Shown piece after piece: positions 12,601 through 24,600 of a DNA stretch of 64,000 nt. The stretch's first letter is position 1. The number at the start of each line of letters is the position of its first letter. The DNA comes from Hydractinia symbiolongicarpus (Eukaryota; Cnidaria; Hydrozoa; Anthoathecata; Hydractiniidae). The position numbers and the translations under genes were made by a program. The stretch spans positions 24,363,650 to 24,427,649 of the forward strand of contig NC_079887.1 in assembly GCF_029227915.1 (NCBI RefSeq). The letters are read 5' to 3'. The notes under the pieces are model-generated. The model was not told the origin of the DNA, ran no database searches, and saw only the letters and a program-made list of their open reading frames with translations.

Positions 12601-15600
12601 TCCTTGAGTTACTAGAAGATATCAGTTTTCCCTAACTTGCTGTTGGACCAAATTACTTTATTACAAGTGTTTAAGGACATGCTCAAATGAATCAGCCAAT
12701 TATGTTGCCAGTTTACAAAAGTGTTTTTGAAGATGATTTTTTAACTTGAAGTGTTTTAGTAAGAAAAATTTCTAGAGTAATGTATTACGCTGGTACGAAA
12801 AACTTGGCCCAATAAAAAATTCAAATATTTTTATTTCTGTAATGGTTAATGATACAAAATGAACAATGTTAAATTTTGACCTATTTCTTTTTGTTGATGT
12901 GATGTCATGCGAACATTTGCTTGTAACAGGTCTGCTAAGGCCTCATGAATGTCAGTTTTCGCTACAGAAACGTAAGCAACATGCCATTTCAGTAATTTAC
13001 ACACAAATATAGAGCAGTTAATTTATTATCAATTCTCTGCGCAGTTTAATTTAACATCTTGGAATATAATTGCCCTTTTACTTATGATATCAGAAGGTCG
13101 GCTTGTCCTTCTAAATTAGTGATACAAAAGAACAACTTTAAAGTTAAGTTTTTTTACTTTTTAATTTTTTTATTGACCAAGGCGGTCACTGAAGGCGGTC
13201 ACATCAGCGATAAAGGGACTGAAATCTCGACTCGCTGCAAACTTCTACTATTTTTGAAATAAGTGGCAAAGAATGACAGAGTTAAACTCCATAAAAAAAA
13301 CATTATCTCCATCAACTCACCCGCACGCTTGGTCTGATGGAACGCTAGTAAGGAAAAAACATATTTGCCGAACCCGTGAAAGGTAAAATAAAGTTTTTTT
13401 CGCAAAATTTGTAACCGCGAAAGTTGAAACTTGTCAGGTAGACAATTCTTACGCAAGGTTCCCGGAAAAACTTTCGCGAATTTGGGGGTTTGGGATATTT
13501 CGCACTCGAAAAATCTCGCATATGATAAATGCATACATTCAGAATTTTGTGCACAGCCCGCTGGCGGTCACCTACCCATGTGTTTTACACAGCACTAGTA
13601 ATATTTCTTAATTTGACTTTAAAAACCGTATTTTCTCCATATACCCTTAGGTATGGATATGACTATAATAACACAGAGGTTGGCATACTTAAATTTACAG
13701 CACTTTTCATTATTTTTAAGTTAAAAAATCTTGCTAGTGTTTTATCATAAAATCTTCCTAATTGCTTTTGCCTTTATCTTTTTTTAATTTATTTTATTTT
13801 TATATTATTTGTGGAATGTGAAAAATTTATCATTCTTCTGAACACAAATACTTATTTATATGTGGCGGATAAAATGATAAAAATTTTACAAAGGTGGAAT
13901 CTTCCACATATGCCAGTTGCTACAAATGTTTGCTGATTGCGTTGTTTTTCTTGTTAACCTTAAAGTTCTGAATAGAATTTCCACAAGAGAATGTCAGTTT
14001 GTGATGTTCTATTAACTCACCCGAATTCAGGCGGAGCTTCCAGCATCATGGGAACAATTCGTCTCTTTCCATCAGCAGTCTTGCATTCTTTTTGTTTCTT
14101 CAGTATTTGCTACAGTGACCAAAAATTAATTAGAGTAACAAGTTTTGTCTTGTTTACACAAAACATTAAAAGTTTTGTATGATTGTGTTTTGACGATACA
14201 AAATATGGAGAGGCAGGAACATTATTTTTTTGGAATAACAATAAAAAATATTATTTTGTTTTGAGTTGAGCATCTAATACGAATCTTGCGAAGTTACCCA
14301 AGTGCAAGTCAGACTTACAGACTATCGTAAAACCAGCTTTTGTCTTATTTACCCCAAACATTTTTGGTTTACCGGAAATTTATACCAAAAACTTGGCAGG
14401 TGACTGAAAATTTGACATCCTATATGGACGCATTAAAGTTTCAAGATAGATACATAAAAACAAGTGTCACATACATCAAATTGAAATTTGTCGTTACTGC
14501 TTGTACTTATCAACCCACCAGAATGCTTGCCATCTAAAGTAGACACACAACTTAAAATAATGTAGAAAATTTTATTTAACTCTTTAAAAACTATTATCAG
14601 CACAAGGTGAAAGTATTGTTAGCAGAAAACTTTGTAATTATTTTACTATTTATTCACTTTCAGTACATAACTCGCTAATTTTGCCAACTTTTTGGAGGGA
14701 GAAATTCAGCCACAGTTTTTGCAACACTGCATATAAAAAATTATTGGTGCAGGCAATGCAGATGCAGATGCTAACTTCATCTTGGCTCTATTAAGACAGT
14801 AGCTTAGACAGAGAGGATTTTACTTGAGTGGAGGAAAAAAATGTAAGTTCAATGTCTTATTTGAAAACTTTTTCTCTTCTCTATCAACTTTGTTTACATT
14901 AATCAGCGCTGCCATATTTATTTCTGCATTTTAATTTAATCCAAAAACAAACATTTATATAAATATCAAAATAAAAATGTGCTACTGAGGTAAGATATTA
15001 ATCAACTCACTAAGAACTCAAGAAGTTAACTTGGTGAGAGAAGTAATGCTTAGGCCAATGCTGCTCAATAGTTTAAATTTCTAATTGGTTTCCAGTGAAC
15101 TACAGTCACAGTAAAAATTAAAAATTAAAATTTTCATTTTCTTATTTGCATCACACATGCTTCCCGTAGCAGAGTTAGCAAGGAACATTTGTACATACAA
15201 AACCTTACCTCCTGCTTTGAAAGGAGTGCTTGCAAATTTACCACCTGGAGAAATTGCTGCAGCAGATGACATAAATTTCTGCTGAAGAAGTTCGGTTTTC
15301 TTTACATGCTCTTCGTGTTGCTGTTGTTGTTGATGTTTCAAAAATTCAGGATTCTCCACGACAGATGATAAAATGAGAGATTTCGAAGTTTTAATGCTCG
15401 TACCGTAAGTTTTCTTATGATAAATGTACTAGAATAAAAATAAATGGTTTGGAGTAGAACAAAAAAAGAGAGAAAAAAGAAAAGAAATGATACAATTAAA
15501 TTAGTTCACTTAACCCCATTTGGGTTGGGATCTGGGTGACTCGGTCAAAGGTAAATGAAGGAGGGCAGGGCATCCTACTCCTGCCTTATTTTAAAAGATA

Positions 15601-18600
15601 TTTTTCAGATATAAAATGTTTGTTATTTCATCTTTTTTCTCTTAAAAAAATATATTTCTTATTTATAATAAATAATCTATGAATTATAAGCTTTCCAATG
15701 ATATAAAAATCACAAAATGGAAAAAGATAACAATTTGGGTGTTTTGTGTACCCTTGAACGTAAATATTGTACTTTCTTTATTTTAAAACTGAAGACTTGT
15801 GAAGAAGCGTGTAACAATATAAAACAAAACACAACAAAAATGTTAGTTTAAATCTCACTTTATCCTCAGGTGACATTACTTTCCCCAATTCTTCCTGGCT
15901 GAAATCCATGTATGCTACTGTTCCATCCAAAGAACATGCAATAAGAAAGTAACCACATTGACTCCTAAAAAGTAGGTTTCACATGACTTTACAAATTTGT
16001 ACAATAATATCTAATTCCCACCCTGTTGTATTTATTCACTAGTCATTAAGCCCACAGAAAAATTAACTTAGGCAGAAGAAAAATGGAAAAGAACCACATA
16101 TGCATATTAATGACATCAGCAAAGACCTGTTGAAATACCTAAACTTTTTTTTGGATTTTGTTAACTCATTGCACTATGTGTGAAGAGCTCGAAACCCTGA
16201 TCAAAATAATGTGGAGGACCATGTACCATGGACCAAACTCTATTATTTCCTTAATCATTAGTTAAAAACTAATGATTAAGGAAATATAAAAGTTTGGTTG
16301 ACATCAGCAAACACCTGTCAAAGTACAAAAATTTGTACCCCTTGTCTCTATTGCATATAACCGTAACCCTAACCCTAACCCTAAACAGGTAATAAAAAAA
16401 TTATAGGAACATGTGCTTCAGACAAAAAGTTGAATAGATATTGCAGTTCGTATGTCTCAGATGACATCATCAGTTGGGAGATTTGGAAAACACACACAAT
16501 ATGGTGCCAGGATGTTTCTAGATACCTAAGTGGTAAAAAAAATGACTGACGTCACCTCATTTCTAAGTTATTTTGCCTCAAAGTTTTAAATTCATTGTAA
16601 TGCTAATTTAAATTAACTTTTAATGTAATGCTAATTTAAATTAACTTTAAATTAAATTTATGATATTGACGTTGTGGTGTTAACATTTGAGACCTAATTT
16701 CTAGGCTACATAAAAGAAAAACGAACACATCCACTTTACCTGTCACAAAGAGTGGCATAATTATAATAGACTAATTATTAAGTCCGTGAAAGATAGTTGG
16801 CAGCTTAGTTACACATGTAACAAAATCTCTATGCAATTTTGAAATCCTGACTTTCCTAGATTTTCTAGATTGCTGGTCATCCTGCATACGATGCATGCGG
16901 CAAAATACTCATAACAAAGCCTGTGTATGTATAAGGCTTACGTTAAGACAGTTTTAAGGCTTAACACGAATATAAAAAAATTTCAGATCTTAAATGTTAT
17001 GTCAAATAAGTGTGAATGCTAATTTGTGTTAAGATGATCGTCGTAAGCTTTAAGTAACTGTTTTAACCCTATTCGGTCCGGGGTTTTTCGAACATACTAT
17101 GACCGGGGGGGGGGGGGGGGGGGGGGCGGATTCCGCCCCCCCTCAATAACTTTTCATAGGGTTGTTCAAATTGAATCAAACTTGGCACACTTATAGTACC
17201 TCATAAAAGGAACAAAATGGCGCCAAAAATATTTGCTTGCGTCAGCACATTTTCTGTGACGTCATCAAAAGCTTGAAAATTGTTAAAAATGCCACTATCT
17301 GCTTAAAATATAATTACTTTTGTTCTAGAGCGAATTTTTACATTCTGTTTGAAGTTTCTGAAAGCTAAATAAAAGTTATTTAACATATTTTCCGGTTTTT
17401 ACATGGATCGGATGAAAAATTGTCAAAAATTGCCCGAAAATCCGTTTTTTTCCGATTTTCGGGTAAAATCCGACAAAATCGGGAAATCGGATTAGTCACG
17501 TGTTCAAATTACTAAAAATGATTCTTCTTGATGAAACAAAGTTGTGTTGCAAGTTTCAAGTTCTAAGGATAATCCTACCAGGAGTTATTATATTTTCCCC
17601 ATTATAAGGATTTCATAGAGATTTTTAGGGGTAGTTTCGAGTAATGGCCAATATCAAAGCCTCTGAAAGGTATGGGACCTTAAAAATTAGCATGCAGGTG
17701 TCTAATAGATAAATGTTGAAACTCAGTAAGTATCATAGCCATATAACAAAGCAATCAGGAGTTATTAAAAAAAAACCGTCAGGGGGGGCGGAATCCGCCC
17801 CCCCCCCCCCCCCCCGGACCGAATAGGGTTAAGGCTTACGACAAAATATCAAATTTTTTTGATATTTTGACTTAAGCCTTAGGACGTCTTAAGAATTGGA
17901 ATGAAACAGAACGTTCAAATTAAGAAAAAAATTGTTCGGATTAGGAAAAATGGTTCGAACTAAGAAACGTTCTGAAAAGCATTTTTCAAAACATTCCGGT
18001 TGAAGATTAAAAGAAATGGAAGAAGCTCTTGCTTTTACAGTGCAAAAATATCCTTGCCTATTTGACAAGGATATAGCATCTTTTCATAATAAAAATGAAA
18101 AGAACAACAACTGGGAAGCGGTAGCTAAAAAGCTTCAACTAGAATCAGGTAAAAGTTTATATCTTTTTTTTAAAAAAAAAAACGACTTTAACTGCGCAGA
18201 AAAGAGATAAAAAGCTGGACGTTTTAGCATGGGATGTACACAACCTTTTTTTCAGGTGCACCTGCTAAAACGGCTTTGACAAGCTTGCGCGCTATGTATG
18301 TCAAAAGAAGCAAAGAAATCAGGTACAGGCTTAAGATCGTCTTAACGTAAGCCTTAAGACAATAAGTGAGAACTAGCCTTAAGTGAAACAACAAAACTTC
18401 AACACTCACCAAGATATGTCCATAACGGAATTTTCAAATAATTCATGGATCACTACAAGTGGACGTTGTAAAGATGTTATCTAAACAAAAATCCTTAAAC
18501 ACACTGAAAACTCAAATGGTCATAAACTCAGCTACAAAAAAGGTGAGGAGATAAGGCTTGCTTACCCAGACTGACAGAGATCTATCTCGGCTTCCAACAG

Positions 18601-21600
18601 CACAACATACATATTGCTAAAACCCAAGTAAAATTTGGTTGACAGAGAAAAGAGTTTAATAATTATGTACTGAGAGGAAAATTAAGAAAAAATGTTTCAA
18701 GAATTACAAAAAAATATAAAAAAGATATACAAAAATTACCTACAGGTTTTGATGCTTCATTTTTACCAGAGAATAATCGGTCATTAAACCTCTATAAAAA
18801 ACAATAATAGAAAATTATAGATATCTACTAGACTAGAATAAAGCTTCATTTTATTTGCCTGTGTAAAAAATGTTTTTCTGGTTTTAATTGTCTTGGTTAC
18901 TCAGTAAAAACACACTTATTAATCGAGAATATTGTATTATGGCACATTTTGGTATACAACATCATCCGCATGGAACGCAATTTGTAAATTTGGGGAATGG
19001 ATTGGGATGCCGGGTAAGAAAATAAATAAGTAAGGCAGGACAGATAACGCATGCTGCTAGTAATCATAACAAGGTAATCACACCAAAATGCTTGCCTAAG
19101 GCAAAGAGGGTAATTTCCTAAGAGTATGCACGTTTTGGTTGCCCCTCACAAGCTTATGTCCTCATGGATCATAATATTGTGAACGGTTTCCAAGGCATGA
19201 CCCAGATCTCTTCATGCATGAATAACATACTCATATCCTCTATTCACGAGGTACATTTCACAACTAATAATACATTTACTTGTCACTTGTAATTAATGAT
19301 TAATTATTTAGTTTATTAATTATATACTTATTTAATAATTTATTCTCATGCATGAAGGATATTGTTTCTCTTCCACTTCAATCATGAAGGTACACTGCAC
19401 TTCACTATAAACCGATAATCACATATGGTGTCTTCTGCACCCAATAAACATGTGTTATCAATAATCATGAGCTAAAGGTGGAATGCACAAGCTGGTCCAG
19501 TATTGGCCCAGCGTGTGTTTCCACATAATAATAATATCAGGATTCATAAAAGGGTGTGCCTCACCGTAATGATAATAAGTGATAATAATATCAAGTAATA
19601 ATAAGATACACAAGCCTCACACACGCATCTGTCCAAATGTTATATGGCTGACGTAGGAAGCCCGACATCCCCAAATTTCCCCAAATTAGTGTGGGTATTG
19701 GAGGAAAAAGTCAGTCATTAAGAGTACCGGCTTATATGCGTCAACAACATACATACATACAAAGGAGCCTAGATACACGTTAAAACTGTACAATAGCCAT
19801 AAAAAGCAAATAACAGTCTATGGCCAAAATAAACACAAAGTCATAATACTTGACATATATAAAATCCATATTACAACACGAATTGTGTATGTAACCACAG
19901 GACCTAGTCTAGTAATTATAATACAATAAATAACAAAGATCACTCTGTAAATTTAAATGGATCGAATGTCCCACAACTTAGGCACGTCATTGAGGTTGGC
20001 CATTTTAGAACACCACTGTGTTAACACTTTATTGGGAAGATGGATATATCGACGATAACAGTCGCTGGACCACCTGCCTAAGATCTTAATGGCAGAGTCT
20101 GGAATACCGCAAGATGCTGCGGCAGAGGCCCCACCAATCCTGAAGCTATGCGTATTGAGATCGGGCCCATTTACGCTAATTTTTACAAAGGCAGAAACTA
20201 ACTTCCTAGTAACAAATTCGCCGTTGGAGAGAACAAACCAAGGACCCTGATGAGTACCTCTGTACACAAGAAATTGAGAGAAAGCTTTGACAGGACACAA
20301 ATCACCCTTAATCCTCCCAAACCTAATTTGAAATGTTTTCCTAAAGGGATCGGTTTTAGAACTTTTGATAGTCATATAAAGAGTATTGTTGCAAGGTGAG
20401 AAGCTAAACTCGGATGGGGACAAGTGAATATTGGGATCAAAATAGGTTTTGGAGGGGCAACATATTCCGAAACTCTTAACAGACCAAAAAAGGCAAACAA
20501 AATAAGGCATCGCCACATAGCTTTGTCACAAAATGAAAAACATGAATTGTTGATAAATCTTAGCATTTCGTGTAGGTGGGAGGGCGTGATTGGCAGTCTC
20601 TGGCGGCTTACAACATTCTCAGTTCGCCGAATACCCCTCATTACGTAGTACAATTTTCCCATGTCAGATATCTTTCCGGAAAATCCACAGATTAGACTTT
20701 GGTACTGTAGCCCACACAAGTACACCTTAATAGTAGCATATTTGACCCGCGTTGACATAAAAGTGACATAGAGCTGAAGGTGGGATTCAATAAGCGGAAA
20801 CATCCGGATAGAGGCGTGGTGGCAAAACATTCTGTAGGATGAAAGTCCAGAACGGTAGGTAAGTCTGGTGTTTGGTGATAAAGCAGCATCGAAGAGGTAA
20901 TTCATTGTCACACTAAGCATTCGGAGATTGACGAGGGGATAGGAGTAGGAAGCTCTTCGGCGTATGGGCACTGCTCTTTGAACTTTGCGACCTGTAAACG
21001 CGAAAGTAGGTCTGCATAAATATTAGAAGTGCCACAAATGTGGCGCATCAGTAAATTTATGTTGTGATTTGCTGTAAAATAAAACAACAAGCGAACAAGT
21101 TTCATGATGTGCTCACATTTGCACGAACCAGTACTCCATATGCGGACAATGGCCTCGTTGTCTGTAAAAATGATAACCTGGGTATCAGACCACTTCTCAC
21201 CCCACGAATGTACCGCTATAACAACCGCAAGCAACTCAAGAAAGGTAATGCTGTAATTGTTGGTGTTGGAAAAAGGGATGGAAAACCATTTCCCATTGTA
21301 AAAACCGCCTAAACCACTCATGGAAGCATCTGTAAACATGTTTAAACTTTCTGATGTGAGGAATGATGTTTGGATGACCGCCATCCCGTTCCAACTGGGT
21401 AAAAAATTCAGCCACCACTCAATGTCCTTGCGGGATTCCGATGTAACGGAAATGTGATGGTAAAGGCTACTTACAGTAGTAGAAAGGTCAATTAACCGGC
21501 GCAGAAAAATGCGACCACATTTAACAACTTTGCATGCAAAAGACAACAATCCTATGAGTGATAGTAGCTCCTTTTTTGTGCATTTTTTCTTTCCTTTCCA

Positions 21601-24600
21601 CACTCTTAACAAAGACAAAATAGCATCAAATTTGTCCTGAGGTAAACGTATAACGAATTCACTGGTATCAATTTCAATGCCTAAATAGGTCAGGACGCGA
21701 GATGGACCAACAATTTTTTCCGGTGCTAAAGGAACTCCTAGGCAGTTAAAGACCTGCTGGATTAAATTGATGATATTTTGGCAGGCGGCTTTTGAGGAAT
21801 TACCTGTAATAAAGTCATCGAGATAATGAAGTAGCTGCCGAATGGAAGCAAGGTACTAAAGAATCCAGTGAAGTAGGTCCGCAAAGTGATTAAAAGTAAA
21901 CGGTGACGACCGTCCACCGAAGGGAAGAACAACATCAAAAAAATATCTTCCCTGCCATTTGTAACCAAGGAGGTACCAGTCATCCGGGTGAACTGGGCAT
22001 AACCGGAAGGCATGTTTGATATCAAGTTTGGCAAGAAAGCAGTCTCTGCCGAGTTCACGTACCATATCAATGGCCTCGTCAAATGATGAATATGTAACTG
22101 AATAAGAGTCCTTAGAAATGCCATCGTTAACCGAGAATCCTTGTGGTGATGAGAGGTCTAAAATTACACGGATGGAACCATCTTTTTTAGGCGCTGCACC
22201 CAAAGGGGAGCAATGAAAACTAGGAAGAGGAGGACAATCAAAAGGGCCTACGGTATGCCCTCTATTCAACTCCTTTAAAATAGCTTCATCGACTTTGCTT
22301 GCATGTTCCATAGAGGATTTGTTATTGGAAGTTGATGGGAAAAGTTGTCCATGTTGGTACCCAAGTTTAAACCCATGGCTAAAGCCAGAAAGGATAAAGT
22401 TGACTAAGACCCGATTGGGATGTGAAACTAATAAATTGCCCAACAATAAGACATTTACAGGAGTGAAAACAAAGGACTTAATCGGAAAAAAATTATTGGG
22501 TACTTGGCTGAGAGGGCCTAAATGAGCAACGGTGCCCTGGGTGGTTTTTAGAGCAATGGGGGCACTTGTGTGGAAAGGGACATGGATTGGAACATGACAT
22601 GCCTCTATTGAACCGCCAGCACACCCTGGGAGTTGATGGAAATCGAACCTGGTGGAAGCTGCTTGCGGGAAGATGCTGGGAAGCATTCCGAAACGCGCGG
22701 CCTAACCCACCTGTACTGGAAGACCGGGGGCAATTCGTAGCAAAATGTCCTTGCTGACCACAACTAAAACATACGTAAGAAGTTCTTGTGGAGGTGGAGG
22801 AGGTGTATGACTTAGTTAACAATGGAGCCCCTCTCAAGTGTTGCGTAACGAGCAAATCGTCAAGTTGGTCCCATCTCCGCAGAGAATCATTAGCTAACTG
22901 CAGCCGATGCAGTTTGTCGAAGGCACACACAGCGGAGAAGACGTATTGGTTGGCAAACTGGGTGACTAGAGTTTGATAGGTGACCAGCTGTGTGGCAAGA
23001 TGGGGATAAAAATAAATAAGGCAACGTAGATAGTTGCTCCATGCAAGGCACCAGGAGGCAAAGTCCTTAATCCGAGACCTACCCGAGACATTCCTGCTTA
23101 GCGAGAGTCGGGGGACTCCATCTGCAGTTCTGACATTGAGGTCGTACTCACCCTCGTCATCAGGGACAAACGACGAATTTAAGGATGGTGGGAGGAGTAG
23201 TTCCAAATTAACATACTCCAAACGCTTAATTTTCTCCAAAACAGCCTTAGGTACGGCGGGCAGCGAAGGTACAGAACAGTGGGAAGAAAAAAAAGGGGCC
23301 TCAATGCGCACAGCTTCATCTGTAGGCTGAGGAACCGCAACAGCATCCGCGCCATCTTGATCAAGAATTGGGTCCAAAGAGCCGGCGGGCCGAACACAAG
23401 AGCGCGAGGACAACAAAGATGGCGCAGTGTAATGGTGCCCCAAAGACGTGGTTGGTGCAGTTGAATTCAAATGGTTTAATTGGTTAGCCTCTACTTGGCT
23501 ACGAATTTCCGTGCGGACAAAATCAAATAGGTCCTTTTTTAAATTGTCAAAAGTAGTATTTTTTCGTTTGAACAGGACTCGTTTAGTCGAGGCTTTGTGA
23601 ACTTTAGACGAAGGTATGGTTTTGTGCAATGGAATTTCCTCACCAGAGGCATTGCTGATGTCGGCATCGTCAGAGGATAATTCAGTGACCACGTGTTGCT
23701 GGGGAAGGTTGCTATCTCCAATACGTGTTGCACTGGTAAAATGAGCCATCAAAAGCTCAACAATATTTAGAAGAGATTTCCCTCTGGTGTGGATGTTTAA
23801 GGAGTTTGCCAGTAGAAGGAGCGCTTCCTTGCCCATAGAGGCCCACTGTTCAGCTGTGCGCATGTGAGGCTCTGTTTCAAACACAGGAGTGTCAAAAAAC
23901 TGCTTACCAGACTGGGGTGTGGATGAGCAGCATGGTTGTTCACTGGGCGTGTCGGTTGCTGGCTAAAATTGGACTGACCCATGTCTCATGTATTTATTGA
24001 CTTGTATTATTAAGCGAGGCAAAACAAATGCATGTTGACCTGGGGCAACTGAGACAATGCTCTAAGCAGATATAATCCAACATGGCTACCTATTAACAGA
24101 ATCAGAAGTGCCTTATTCTTAACCTTATTTGAGGTACAGTACTAGGTCAGAGCCAGAGTGGTATCTATCATTATACAGGACAGCTAGAAGGTATACTGAA
24201 GTCACCACAATTAACATGAGCTAAATATTCATTTAGCTCCATTTAAAAAGAACTATTTTGATTTTTAAAATATTAAAAAACTAAGCTAAAGTTTAAGATT
24301 TCCAATCAAACTCAAAACGAAATAAACGTAATTGACACAAGCAACTCTATTTCCAGAGTTGACAGTAAACCACAAGGTTACAGGAACCAAAATTTTTACA
24401 ACCTCACATGCCACACAAGAGCTTCTTTTTGGGATGAGGAACTTTATGTAGAACAAGTACAAACATTGCATGCAACCAGGACAAAGAAATATTCATGCAA
24501 ATTGAATTATAGATGATTGAAGGCTTACGAGAAATCGTAACATAAAAAAACACAAAACAACTTTTAAAAAGCAGACAAGAAGATCCATATGCTCTAAAAC

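Larger units (their letters stand above)
16934..18354. mobile_element. Terminal-inverted-repeat element carrying MADF exons, interrupted by a MITE
   Basis: The ends share AGGCTTACGTTAAGAC (16934-16949) and its complement (18339-18354), flanked by TA. Further AGGCTTA/TAAGCCT motifs recur inside. The middle is occupied by a separate TTAA-flanked MITE (17067-17828), so the original element was about 655 bp. On the plus strand it contains two exons of a MADF-type protein (18016-18322). It sits antisense inside a HIRA intron. The superfamily is uncertain; MADF/Myb-type proteins are carried by PIF/Harbinger transposons, but the target duplication here looks like TA. Confidence 0.65.
19953..23884 (-). 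mobile_element. DIRS-superfamily (DIRS/Ngaro-like) retroelement, inactive
   Basis: Three overlapping frames in the order gag-like, RT-RNase H, tyrosine recombinase on the minus strand identify a DIRS-type retroelement, which integrates with a tyrosine recombinase and has no DDE integrase. The coding block is given; the true ends lie outside it (somewhere in 18900-19950 and 23990-24300), and I could not find the terminal or split repeats by eye. It occupies the 6.5 kb HIRA intron 18792-25316 in the same orientation as HIRA. One in-frame stop in RT and one frameshift in the recombinase show it is dead. Confidence 0.85.
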
